DNA of 5,850 nt, taken from assembly GCA_019233415.1 (NCBI GenBank), contig JAFAMK010000289.1:1-5850 (forward strand), in the 5' to 3' direction. The position numbers were made by a program, and so were the translations under genes. This document shows, piece after piece, positions 1 through 5,748 of this stretch. The notes below the pieces were generated by a model. That model ran no database searches. It saw only the letters and a list, made by a program, of their open reading frames with translations, and was not told the DNA's origin. Numbering within the stretch: the first letter of the stretch is position 1; every line of letters starts with the position of its first letter. Origin of the DNA: Vulcanimicrobiota bacterium (lineage in GTDB: Bacteria; Vulcanimicrobiota; Vulcanimicrobiia; Vulcanimicrobiales; Vulcanimicrobiaceae).

Positions 1-897
1 TAGCGCCAAACCGTTCTTCTGCGTTCCCCAGTAGAGTGCCCAACGGTGCGTCGTCGGGTCGTACAGCCGCAGCGTGACGCCGCGAATGTATTGCGACGAC
101 GACGGACAGCGCAGATCACCGTCTTCGAGGTTGCCGCTGCCGCCCCAGAACGGACGCACGACCGCCGTTCCCTCGCACGCGTACCAGTCGTGGCTGCCGA
201 CGAGCGCCTTGCGCAAACGCATGTAGTGCGTCTTCCACGTGCCGAACAGGAAGTCGAAACCGTCGTGCCCGTCGTGTGCGGCCACGGTGTTCCAGACGCC
301 CTTCGTCGACGGCGCGACGCGCGTGTAGTCGGTGGTCCAGTTCGTCTCCCATTTCTTGCCGTGGTCGATCGAGAACGCCTGTTCGAAGTGCGGACGCCCG
401 TTCGGGTGCGTCCAGCGGAAGCGCGTGATGATCGGCTTGCCCTCCCAATTGTCGTACGAGAGGAACTCGCCGACGCCGTTCGCGTCGTAGTGCCCGACCT
501 GCTGCGGCGGTGCGAGCATGAGCGCGCGCGTCCCCCACCAGATCGTCCACTGGTGCGTCTGTGCGCTGTACGTGCGAATGGTCATCCCGCCGATGTAGCG
601 GTTCGGGCACTTCAGATCGCCGTCTTCGAGATTCCCGCTCCCACCCCAAAACGGCCGCACGACCGACGTCCCGTAGCAGTCGTACCATGCATGGCTCCCC
701 GCCAGCCGCTTCTTCAGAAGCCGGTAGTGCGTCCGCCACGTCCCATGCTCGAAGTCGAAGTCATGGCTCCCGTCTCGCGTCGTCGCCGCAACGGGATACG
801 TCGCCGGCGGCAGCGCCGGAATCGGCGCCGGCGCCGCTCCGATGGTCGCGCCAATGAGCGCACAGCATGCCAGGAGCGCGTGGGCAATGCTTTTCAT
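1..897 (-). CDS. Secreted tandem-repeat DUF1579/lipocalin-like protein, partial (3' end beyond the left edge)
   Basis: The first 299 codons are visible and the frame is still open at base 1. The protein starts with a signal peptide (MKSIAHALLACCALIGA, then several Ala-Pro), so it is probably exported; the best cleavage site is near residues 20-24. Two copies of one domain follow: residues 42 to about 194, and 209 onward. Copies align at an offset of 167 residues and agree at 41 of 57 positions over the first part (hand count), including an unbroken 17-residue run, VVRPFWGGSGNLEDGDL. Each copy has the FDF-x2-GTW opening, a Cys before the VVRPFWGG block, and a second Cys after GDL. The first copy ends in FEQAFSIDHGKKWETNW. 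From memory this resembles uncharacterised DUF1579-type beta-barrel proteins, normally single-domain and about 150-170 residues. Ligand and function are unknown. The ATG at 897 is the only upstream option, because an in-frame TAG lies at 909-907. No Shine-Dalgarno is visible. Long open frames on both strands across this stretch are shadows caused by high GC. Confidence 0.85.
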   Translation of the reverse strand, partial: MKSIAHALLACCALIGATIGAAPAPIPALPPATYPVAATTRDGSHDFDFEHGTWRTHYRLLKKRLAGSHAWYDCYGTSVVRPFWGGSGNLEDGDLKCPNRYIGGMTIRTYSAQTHQWTIWWGTRALMLAPPQQVGHYDANGVGEFLSYDNWEGKPIITRFRWTHPNGRPHFEQAFSIDHGKKWETNWTTDYTRVAPSTKGVWNTVAAHDGHDGFDFLFGTWKTHYMRLRKALVGSHDWYACEGTAVVRPFWGGSGNLEDGDLRCPSSSQYIRGVTLRLYDPTTHRWALYWGTQKNGLAL

Positions 898-903
898 GCG
901 CCG

Positions 904-909
904 ATTCTA
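904..909 (-). promoter_or_regulatory. Putative -10 box (TAGAAT) for leaderless transcription of the DUF1579-type gene
   Basis: On the minus strand TAGAAT sits exactly 6 bases before the ATG at 897, which would place the transcript start at or within a base or two of the A of ATG. The gene has no Shine-Dalgarno, which fits a leaderless mRNA. TANNNT boxes 6-9 bases from the start codon are the known hallmark of leaderless genes in actinobacteria and deinococci. No good -35 hexamer is seen at 16-18 bases. This is inference from spacing only. Confidence 0.45.
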
Positions 910-929
910 CTGAGGACTGCGAGGCTCGT

Positions 930-962
930 ATGGAGCCAATGCGTGTCATGTCAATGGAGCCA
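930..962 (+). repeat. Short direct repeat ATGGAGCCA x2, 24-base period
   Basis: Two exact 9-base copies lie at 930-938 and 954-962, just upstream of the putative leaderless promoter at 904-909. They could be paired regulator half-sites on the same face of the helix (24 bases is a little over two turns), or chance. No known operator is recognised. Confidence 0.3.
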
Positions 963-1104
963 CCGGAGCGAGTACCGCCCAAGTCGCGTCTTCCCGACCG
1001 GGTGGAGCAGCGGCCAACTCAGATTTCGAAGGTCAAGATCGTGTTAAGTAGCTTCCCTAGCAAGCCACCATGCAGAAGCGTCAACGCGCCATCTACCTAA
1101 GTTC

Positions 1105-1109
1105 GGAGG
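1105..1109 (+). promoter_or_regulatory. Shine-Dalgarno GGAGG that selects a TTG start
   Basis: A perfect GGAGG ends 6 bases before TTG at 1116. An in-frame TAA at 1098-1100 rules out any longer frame, so TTG with this ribosome binding site is the best start for the small secreted protein. Confidence 0.75.
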
Positions 1110-1115
1110 CGAGGG

Positions 1116-1607
1116 TTGTCGCAGTACGTCGCATCAGCCGCCCTTTTCATACTAGTGCTCATGCCTGTTCGGGCGGCAGCAACTGAACCGGGACAGACAC
1201 CGCCGCCGACATTTGGAGTTCCGAATACCAATCCGCGGCCGCCTTCTACGTCACCCGTTCAAGTGGAATCGTGTAAGATCGCAACGCGTGGTGGCGAAGT
1301 TCTCGCAAAAACTGGCGATCTTGAGATCCAGTTCACCAATGAAGGCGACTTGACGGCCGACGTCATCCGCTTTCGCGTTCGGTGGAGTGGTGATGATACG
1401 TCGTATATTCGCGACGCCGGGCGATTCTCGCCAGGCGTCACGGTGACTCATAGATTTCGCCAAGCTCGGGGCCAACTGATTTCGCCACTATTCTCGCGCC
1501 CTAACCTTCGGTGCGCGGTCGAGACAGTTCACTTCACCGACGGTAGCGTTTGGACAAATCCTAACGCGGGTGTAGACGAGTCAAGTGGGACTGAAACCAC
1601 CCACTGA
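1116..1607 (+). CDS. Small secreted protein of unknown function
   Basis: The product is 163 residues with a TTG start set by a GGAGG box six bases upstream. Residues 1 to about 22 form a signal peptide: a short polar N-terminus, a hydrophobic core ASAALFILVLMPV, then RAAA before TEP. A Pro/Thr/Asn-rich linker (about 24-48) leads into a probable all-beta domain (about 49-147). The domain contains IQFTNEGDLTADVIRFRVRW, an RFSPGVTVTH turn and a closing VHFTDGSVW strand, reminiscent of small immunoglobulin-like or fibronectin-like folds. Its only two cysteines in the mature part, Cys53 and Cys133, open the first and last strands and could form a disulphide, fitting an exported protein. No catalytic motif is seen and I do not recognise a named family. 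The base composition is nearer the nuclease gene that follows than the flanking genes. A 62-base gap leads to the nuclease start, so co-transcription is possible but unproven. Confidence 0.75.
   Translation: MSQYVASAALFILVLMPVRAAATEPGQTPPPTFGVPNTNPRPPSTSPVQVESCKIATRGGEVLAKTGDLEIQFTNEGDLTADVIRFRVRWSGDDTSYIRDAGRFSPGVTVTHRFRQARGQLISPLFSRPNLRCAVETVHFTDGSVWTNPNAGVDESSGTETTH
1584..1605 (+). other. Small inverted repeat over the stop codon of the secreted-protein gene
   Basis: AGTGGG (1584-1589) and CCCACT (1600-1605) form a perfect 6-bp stem with a 10-base loop, ending at the TGA stop (1605-1607). No T-run follows, so it does not look like an ordinary Rho-independent terminator. It may be a weak attenuator or 3'-end hairpin between the two plus-strand genes, or chance. 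Confidence 0.3.
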
Positions 1608-1656
1608 CGCACGCGCAACATTCACGATTCGCCTCGCCTAAGAACGCCGTGATCCC

Positions 1657-1661
1657 AAGGG
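1657..1661 (+). promoter_or_regulatory. Shine-Dalgarno AAGGG that selects ATG 1670
   Basis: AAGGG lies 8 bases before ATG at 1670. The alternative start, GTG at 1649, is in frame seven codons earlier but has no purine-rich box in front of it. This favours the shorter nuclease protein. Confidence 0.6.
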
Positions 1662-1669
1662 TTCATCGA

Positions 1670-2770
1670 ATGCGGCTGACGCTCCGAGACATGCTTGTCG
1701 AGATCATTGATAACTACCCCGCTAACAAGTCTCGACGATCCGACGTTGCTCCAAACAAGACCTGGTTTGGCCTTGACGCACCGAACGCCGTGCGCGCATC
1801 TGTCGATACGTCGCCGTACAAAGTTAAAGCAAGCGCAGGGATGGGGCAGAATGCTGCTGACGTCCCGTGGGTGGGAATTCGTCGAGAGGAAATCACGCAG
1901 GGATTTCGGGGCGGCGTATATGTCGTCTACCTCTTTCCAACAAACCGTGGAGGAGTTGTCCTCAGCCTAAACCAGGGCATAACGAACGTGTTTGAGCCGC
2001 GGAGTGTAGACTACCATCCTAGAGCTGCTGGTGTTTTTGAATTGCGCCGCCGCCGTGATGGCCTCCGAGCATTGCTGGACATTCCGCCTCGGTTCTCCGT
2101 TGGAAACATATCCCTTTACTCTAAGACAGAACGCGGCAGGCAATACGAAGACGGCCATATATGTGGGATTTTCTATGCACGCGCGCAGATGCCGAGTGAA
2201 GAAACGCTCACGTCGGATTTGACGGCGCTTCTTGCCCTCTATGAGACATACGCCCCCTCGCTCCTTGAAGTCGCCGACCTCGCTGATCGCGGCAACGATT
2301 CATCTCCCGCGCCGGAACGGACCTATATTAGGGGTCGCCAAGCTCAGTCGCTAACTGCCGCTCCGAGTGACGTGGACCTAGAAGCGTGGAGACAGGCTCT
2401 GGAACGGCGCACACGCAGTCATCGTTTGCTGCTCGACAGGGTCGCTGCTGCCGCCGAAGCGGCCTTCCTTCCATATAGACAGACGACTCATATTGATCTA
2501 TTGGTCGATCGACGGTTCATCGTCGAGGCTAAGAGCCTACGCGGTGACGACACAGCCCAGTCTCGCGCTGCACTCGCGCAACTCTATTACTACAAGTTCA
2601 TCTATCGAGAGCGTTATTTCAACCCGGAACTTCTCGCTGTTTTCGATGCTGAGCCTGCAGGAAATCTTGCGATATTTCTTTTGAAGTGTGGCATCCACGT
2701 TCTTTGGGCTACGGAGAGTGGCTTCACGGGGCCGGAGCAATCGCGAAACGCGATACGATGGCTTCGATAG
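1670..2770 (+). CDS. Probable type IV restriction endonuclease: MrcB_N/DUF3578-like domain fused to a PD-(D/E)XK nuclease
   Basis: The product is 366 residues from ATG 1670 (373 if GTG 1649 is used). Residues about 1-175 resemble the MrcB_N (DUF3578) domain. Its typical landmarks are KVKASAGMGQNAADVPWVGI at about 51-70 and the strand-loop block YVVYLFPTNRGGVVLSLNQG at about 84-103. In this family the domain is thought to recognise modified cytosine in DNA. A linker with charged helices (about 205-260) leads to a nuclease core. Candidate active-site residues are Glu263 in a helix, Asp276 in HIDLLVDRRF, Glu286 and Lys288 in FIVEAKSL, and Gln304 in QLYYYKF, which is the order of the PD-(D/E)XK superfamily. 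The expected role is cytoplasmic cleavage of foreign DNA carrying modified bases, with no partner methylase. There is no GTPase/AAA motif, unlike McrB of McrBC, so it should not need nucleotide for translocation. The GC content is much lower than the flanks and a tRNA lies just beyond, suggesting acquisition. Domain calls are by eye; the exact modification recognised cannot be told. Confidence 0.82.
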   Translation: MRLTLRDMLVEIIDNYPANKSRRSDVAPNKTWFGLDAPNAVRASVDTSPYKVKASAGMGQNAADVPWVGIRREEITQGFRGGVYVVYLFPTNRGGVVLSLNQGITNVFEPRSVDYHPRAAGVFELRRRRDGLRALLDIPPRFSVGNISLYSKTERGRQYEDGHICGIFYARAQMPSEETLTSDLTALLALYETYAPSLLEVADLADRGNDSSPAPERTYIRGRQAQSLTAAPSDVDLEAWRQALERRTRSHRLLLDRVAAAAEAAFLPYRQTTHIDLLVDRRFIVEAKSLRGDDTAQSRAALAQLYYYKFIYRERYFNPELLAVFDAEPAGNLAIFLLKCGIHVLWATESGFTGPEQSRNAIRWLR

Positions 2771-2874
2771 CAACAAAGGTGCCGTCACTCGCACTTGCCG
2801 CACGTCGCGAAGTCTTCATCTTCTGTTGCGGTACTCGGCGAATGTTGCTCGGCGAAGCGCGGAAGCGGTCTTCC
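2771..2874. other. Short intergenic spacer between convergent nuclease and tRNA genes
   Basis: No gene is seen here. It contains a 9-base direct repeat CTCGGCGAA at 2834-2842 and 2848-2856, and no clear terminator for the plus-strand nuclease gene. I searched by eye for a second copy of the tRNA 3' end (an attachment-site remnant) and found none. Confidence 0.45.
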
Positions 2875-2901
2875 AAAATAAAGAGAGCCCGGCGATCTCT
2901 C
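2875..2901 (-). terminator. Putative Rho-independent terminator of tRNA-Leu (and perhaps of the whole minus-strand cluster)
   Basis: Read on the minus strand, GAGAG (2901-2897) and CTCTC (2887-2883) form a 5-bp stem around a 9-base loop, followed at once by TTTATTTT (2882-2875). It begins 21 bases after the tRNA CCA end. The stem is short, but the T-rich tail is strikingly out of character for this GC-rich DNA. Confidence 0.55.
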
Positions 2902-2922
2902 AAATCGCTGAGCTCCTCGTCT

Positions 2923-3009
<87 letters not shown>

Positions 3010-3025
3010 GCGGACCGACGTAGGT

Positions 3026-4234
3026 TCAGCCTGTTCGGGGGGCGGACCTTCCCGGGGCGGCGAGGTGCGCGCGGAGCCAGAGTACCGGCGCGATGCCGAC
3101 CAAGGCGAGCGCGGAGGTTGCGAGCCAGGCGACGTGCAGCGACGTGTGGTCGGCGAGCGCGCCGAATGCGGTCGGGGCGACGGCGGAGGCGCCGAAGATC
3201 GCGGTCAGCGCGAGGCCGAGCGCGCTGGCGGCGCGGTCGATGCCGCCGACCTCGGCCATCGCGGCGGCCATCAGGCCGTTCCAGCCGGCGCCGCTGAAGC
3301 CGAGCACGATCGACGCCGCGAAGAGCGGGATCACCGCGCCGGCGTGCAGGTTCGCGAGCGTTGCGGTCGCCAGCGCCGCTAACACGCAGATGATCGCGAA
3401 CGGGACGAGCCGTTCGCCGCCCAACATGCGGTCGCTGACGAAGCCCCACCCGAGACGGCCTACCACAGCGGCGCCCTGCGCGCAGGCGAACGCGAGCGCG
3501 GCGAGTGCGGGTGTCGTGCCGACGGAGACCACACCTGTCACGGTGACGAACGCGTTCATCGCGAGCTGCACGCTGACCAGGATCATGCACGTCAGTGTCA
3601 CGCCGATCAGGCGCGGATCGCGCGCGAGCGTGCGCATGCCGCGGGTGATCGAGGCGAGGCTCGCCGACGGCGTGCGCTGGTCGCGCGCCTCGCGGTACGG
3701 GATCACCGCGATCAGCGTCGTCACCGCGATGACGAGCGCTGCGTAGACGAACGCCACACGATAGCCGAAGGCGTGCGCGACGAGCGGGAGCGTCAGCGCG
3801 CCGACGAGTCCGCCGACCGGAACGCCCGTTTGCCGAATCCCCATCGCGAAACCGCGGTCGCGGTCGAACCAGGCCAGGATCGCGCGACCGCCGGCCGGCG
3901 TCGAGGCCGCATACGCGGCGCCGAACAGGCCGACACAGGCGACGAGCCAGGCGTAATCCGGGATCAGCGTGACCGCGAGCAGCGCGAGCGTCATCAGCGC
4001 GCCCGAGAGCAGGACCATGCGGCGTTCGCCCCAGCGGTCGGTCAGCGCGCCGGCGACCGCGGTGAAGCACGCCGAGCCGAGCATCAGCGCGGTGAAGGCC
4101 GTGCCGAGCTGCGCCTTCGAGAGCGCGAACGTCGCGACGAGGATCGGCGAGAGCGAGCCCAGCGCCTGCTGCACGACCGACGCGCCGGCTTGCGCGATCG
4201 TCATCAGCGCGAGCACGCGCCAGCGCTCGCTCAT
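3026..4234 (-). CDS. MFS (major facilitator superfamily) transporter
   Basis: The product is 402 residues, the normal length for a 12-helix MFS permease of the inner membrane. The loop between helices 2 and 3 carries the signature GALTDRWGERR (residues 62-72), and the second half has the matching GRLGWGFVSDR (about 259-269), showing the internal two-fold repeat of the superfamily. The segment DRDRGFAMGIRQTGVPVGG (about 124-142) is typical of the helix 4-5 region in anion or small-molecule permeases of the cyanate/nitrate/oxalate-formate type. The substrate cannot be named. I chose ATG 4234, ten bases after the stop of the upstream PEBP gene. A longer frame up to 4420 only adds a low-complexity Arg/Ser/Thr stretch that overlaps that gene and is a shadow. 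No Shine-Dalgarno is visible, so translation may be coupled to the upstream gene. The short hydrophilic tail ends just before the tRNA. Confidence 0.93.
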   Translation of the reverse strand: MSERWRVLALMTIAQAGASVVQQALGSLSPILVATFALSKAQLGTAFTALMLGSACFTAVAGALTDRWGERRMVLLSGALMTLALLAVTLIPDYAWLVACVGLFGAAYAASTPAGGRAILAWFDRDRGFAMGIRQTGVPVGGLVGALTLPLVAHAFGYRVAFVYAALVIAVTTLIAVIPYREARDQRTPSASLASITRGMRTLARDPRLIGVTLTCMILVSVQLAMNAFVTVTGVVSVGTTPALAALAFACAQGAAVVGRLGWGFVSDRMLGGERLVPFAIICVLAALATATLANLHAGAVIPLFAASIVLGFSGAGWNGLMAAAMAEVGGIDRAASALGLALTAIFGASAVAPTAFGALADHTSLHVAWLATSALALVGIAPVLWLRAHLAAPGRSAPRTG

Positions 4235-4244
4235 CGCGCGATCG

Positions 4245-4673
4245 TCATCGCCGGTAGACGGGGACGAGGTGCGACGTGGCGAGCACGTGGCCGTTCGCAT
4301 CGAGCGCGTGCAGCGTGAACGTGTAGTGGTGGAGCTGTCCCGGCGGCGGGCACGGACCGCCCCAGCCGACGGTGCCGAAGTCATTCTTGTGCTCCGTGGC
4401 GCCGGGCGGAGTGTATGCATTGAGCGCGCGGATGCCGCTCGGGATGCCGGTCACCGCCCAGTGCAGAAAGCCGCCGGGCTTCGGCGCATCGTGGTCGACG
4501 ACGGTCAGCTCGAACGTCGCGGTTCGTTGGGGCGGCGCGTCCCAGCGCACGAACGGCGTGCGGTTCCGACCGTTGCAGCCGTTGTGATTCCACGCGTATT
4601 GCATCGAGATCGGCGCACCGTTCTTCAGCTCGGGGCTCCACAGCGTCAAGGCCAAGGTCATCGCGTGCAGCAT
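4245..4673 (-). CDS. YbhB/YbcL-family (PEBP, Raf-kinase-inhibitor-like) protein
   Basis: The product is 142 residues, slightly short for the bacterial YbhB/YbcL family (about 150-185). The two conserved ligand-pocket regions are clear: DHDAPKPGGFLHW (residues 60-72) and GPCPPPGQLHHYTFTLHAL (about 106-124). The N-terminal LWSPELKNGAPISMQYAWNHNGCNGRN and PFVRWDAPP blocks match the usual order. Family members bind small anionic or phospho-ligands, and their bacterial role is poorly defined. Residues MLHAMTLALTLWSPEL do not make a convincing signal peptide, so I expect a cytoplasmic protein. Cys33 and Cys108 are the only cysteines. The start at ATG 4673 is supported by AAAGGA (4688-4683) nine bases upstream; the next Met, at 4661, would be too far. 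It lies 17 bases after the EamA transporter and 10 before the MFS gene, in one apparent operon. A much longer overlapping frame on this strand reaching 5507 is a GC shadow of the EamA gene. Confidence 0.93.
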   Translation of the reverse strand: MLHAMTLALTLWSPELKNGAPISMQYAWNHNGCNGRNRTPFVRWDAPPQRTATFELTVVDHDAPKPGGFLHWAVTGIPSGIRALNAYTPPGATEHKNDFGTVGWGGPCPPPGQLHHYTFTLHALDANGHVLATSHLVPVYRR

Positions 4674-4690
4674 CGGTTCTTTTCCTTTCG

Positions 4691-5557
4691 TCAGCCGCGT
4701 TGGACGAGGGCGATTCCGGCGGCGATCGCGACGAGGCCGGCGAGATCGCGCGCGCCGACCGGCTCGTGCAGCAGCAGCGCCGCGAGCGCGAGCCCGAACA
4801 CCGGCGTGAGGAAGTAGTACGCGCTCACGCGCGACGCCTCTCCGCGCGCGAGCAGCCAGAACCACAGCACCGACGCGCCGAACGACATCACCAGCACGAC
4901 GTACCAGAACGACACGACGAGCGGAACGCTCCAGTGCGCGTGGGGCGCGCCTTCGAGCAGCAGCGCGAGCGGCAGCAGCGCGAGCCCTGACGCGAGCAGC
5001 TGCACCGGGACGACCGCGCGCAGGTCGAGGTCCGCGCACCAGCGCTTGAACACGATCGTCGACGCGACGCTCGCGAGGACGCCGGCGAACGCGAGCGCGA
5101 CGTCGGGCGGATCGGCGCTGCCTGTCCCCGTCCGTACCGCCATGATCGCGACGACGCCGCCGAAGCCGAGCAGCATCCCGGCGATCTTGCGGCTCGTCAG
5201 CGGCTCGCGCAGCAGCCACGGCGCGACGAACGCGAGCGTCAGCGGGTTCGTCGACGCGACGATCGCGCCGACGCCGGACGCGAGGTGGCGCAGCGCCTCG
5301 TAGGTGAGGCCGAGGTACGCGGCGTTCGCGAGCACGCCGAGCGCGACCAGCGCACCCCACTCGCCGCCGGTGCGCGGGAAGCGCGCACGCAGAACGAAGG
5401 CCGCGCCGAGCGCGAGGAGCCCCGAGACCGCGAACCGGACGACCAGGAACCACAGCGGCGAGGACGCCAGCACGCCGATCTTGCTCGGGACGAACGCCGA
5501 CGCCCACAGGAAGACGTAGAACAGCGCTGCGGCGACCCCCAAGGCACGTCCGTTCAC
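4691..5557 (-). CDS. EamA/DMT-family transporter (RhaT/YdcZ-type ten-helix permease)
   Basis: The product is 288 residues from GTG 5557, the usual size for a ten-helix drug/metabolite transporter of the inner membrane. Two EamA repeats are visible. The first (about 8-141) opens with ALFYVFLWASAFVPSKIG and contains SGVGAIVASTNPLTLAFVAP then LLREPLTSRKIAGMLLGFGG. The second (about 156-286) ends with RVSAYYFLTPVFGLALAALL then LHEPVGARDLAGLVAIAAGI. These are classic family signatures; the substrate (amino acid, metabolite or drug export) cannot be told. An in-frame ATG at 5641 would add 28 charged residues before the first helix. I prefer the GTG because about 10 of those 28 codons end in A or T, unlike the strongly G/C-ending gene body, and because TACGAT sits six bases before the GTG as a possible leaderless -10 box. 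This is the first gene of the minus-strand cluster. Confidence 0.88.
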   Translation of the reverse strand: MNGRALGVAAALFYVFLWASAFVPSKIGVLASSPLWFLVVRFAVSGLLALGAAFVLRARFPRTGGEWGALVALGVLANAAYLGLTYEALRHLASGVGAIVASTNPLTLAFVAPWLLREPLTSRKIAGMLLGFGGVVAIMAVRTGTGSADPPDVALAFAGVLASVASTIVFKRWCADLDLRAVVPVQLLASGLALLPLALLLEGAPHAHWSVPLVVSFWYVVLVMSFGASVLWFWLLARGEASRVSAYYFLTPVFGLALAALLLHEPVGARDLAGLVAIAAGIALVQRG

Positions 5558-5563
5558 CCGGTC

Positions 5564-5569
5564 ATCGTA
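5564..5569 (-). promoter_or_regulatory. Putative -10 box (TACGAT) for leaderless start of the EamA gene
   Basis: TACGAT on the minus strand ends six bases before GTG 5557, the same geometry as TAGAAT before ATG 897 at the other end of the window. It overlaps the right arm of an inverted repeat (5567-5590). No convincing -35 hexamer is visible. If ATG 5641 is the true start, this box lies within coding sequence and is meaningless. Confidence 0.35.
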
Positions 5570-5590
5570 CGCTGCATACAATCGGCGTAC
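5567..5590. repeat. Inverted repeat GTACGC-N12-GCGTAC, possible operator
   Basis: Perfect 6-base arms lie at 5567-5572 and 5585-5590, separated by 12 bases. The centre-to-centre distance of 18 bases would suit a dimeric helix-turn-helix repressor. One arm overlaps the putative TACGAT box, so binding would block transcription of the transporter cluster. No specific regulator is recognised. Confidence 0.35.
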
Positions 5591-5737
5591 ATTCACTTCC
5601 GTCGGCAAGCGCTTTCCTCGCGCCGCCGCGTGACCGCTCATACTTTTCTCAGGTTTTTCGACTTCTGTCGCAGGTGGCTCGAACTAGCTAGTAAAAGCTG
5701 CCGGGCCTCCAACTTATCGTCTTGCCCTTAGGGGTGT
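5591..5737. other. Divergent regulatory spacer between transporter cluster and lipoprotein gene
   Basis: The spacer between the two opposite start codons (5558-5748) is lower in GC than the neighbouring genes, as promoter DNA often is. Besides the features listed separately it holds a perfect 10-base palindrome ACTAGCTAGT at 5683-5692. I cannot assign a reliable -35/-10 pair to the rightward lipoprotein gene. Confidence 0.4.
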
Positions 5738-5743
5738 GAGAGG
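5738..5743 (+). promoter_or_regulatory. Shine-Dalgarno GAGAGG of the lipoprotein gene
   Basis: GAGAGG ends five bases before ATG 5749, which supports that start for a frame whose rest lies outside the window. Confidence 0.55.
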
Positions 5744-5748
5744 TCTGT

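Larger units (their letters stand above)
898..1104. other. Divergent intergenic spacer
   Basis: This spacer separates the minus-strand DUF1579-type gene from the plus-strand secreted-protein gene. It holds the putative TAGAAT box at 904-909 and a 9-base direct repeat ATGGAGCCA at 930-938 and 954-962 (24-base period). A short open frame from ATG 1070 overlaps the next gene out of frame and is not credible. I cannot identify a convincing -35/-10 pair for the rightward gene. Confidence 0.5.

Noticed and set aside
116..739. A 207-residue minus-strand open frame
   Set aside because: It is a neighbouring frame of the DUF1579-type gene on the same strand, giving an Arg/Ala-rich sequence without domain features.
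46..1047. A 333-residue plus-strand open frame
   Set aside because: The product is low-complexity Arg/Pro/Val and lies antisense to the well-supported DUF1579-type gene, whose minus-strand frame has a signal peptide and internal domain repeat.
1070..1195. ATG 1070 mini-gene upstream of the secreted-protein gene
   Set aside because: It overlaps the secreted-protein gene out of frame, lacks a ribosome binding site and encodes a basic, featureless peptide.
2834..2856. CTCGGCGAA direct repeat considered as a CRISPR-like or attachment repeat
   Set aside because: Only two 9-base copies with a 14-base period; too short for an array and unrelated to the tRNA 3' end.
4245..5507. A 420-residue frame that would fuse an N-terminal region to the PEBP protein
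   Set aside because: Its first two thirds are Arg/Ala-rich shadow of the EamA gene; the PEBP protein has its own ATG with an AAAGGA box.
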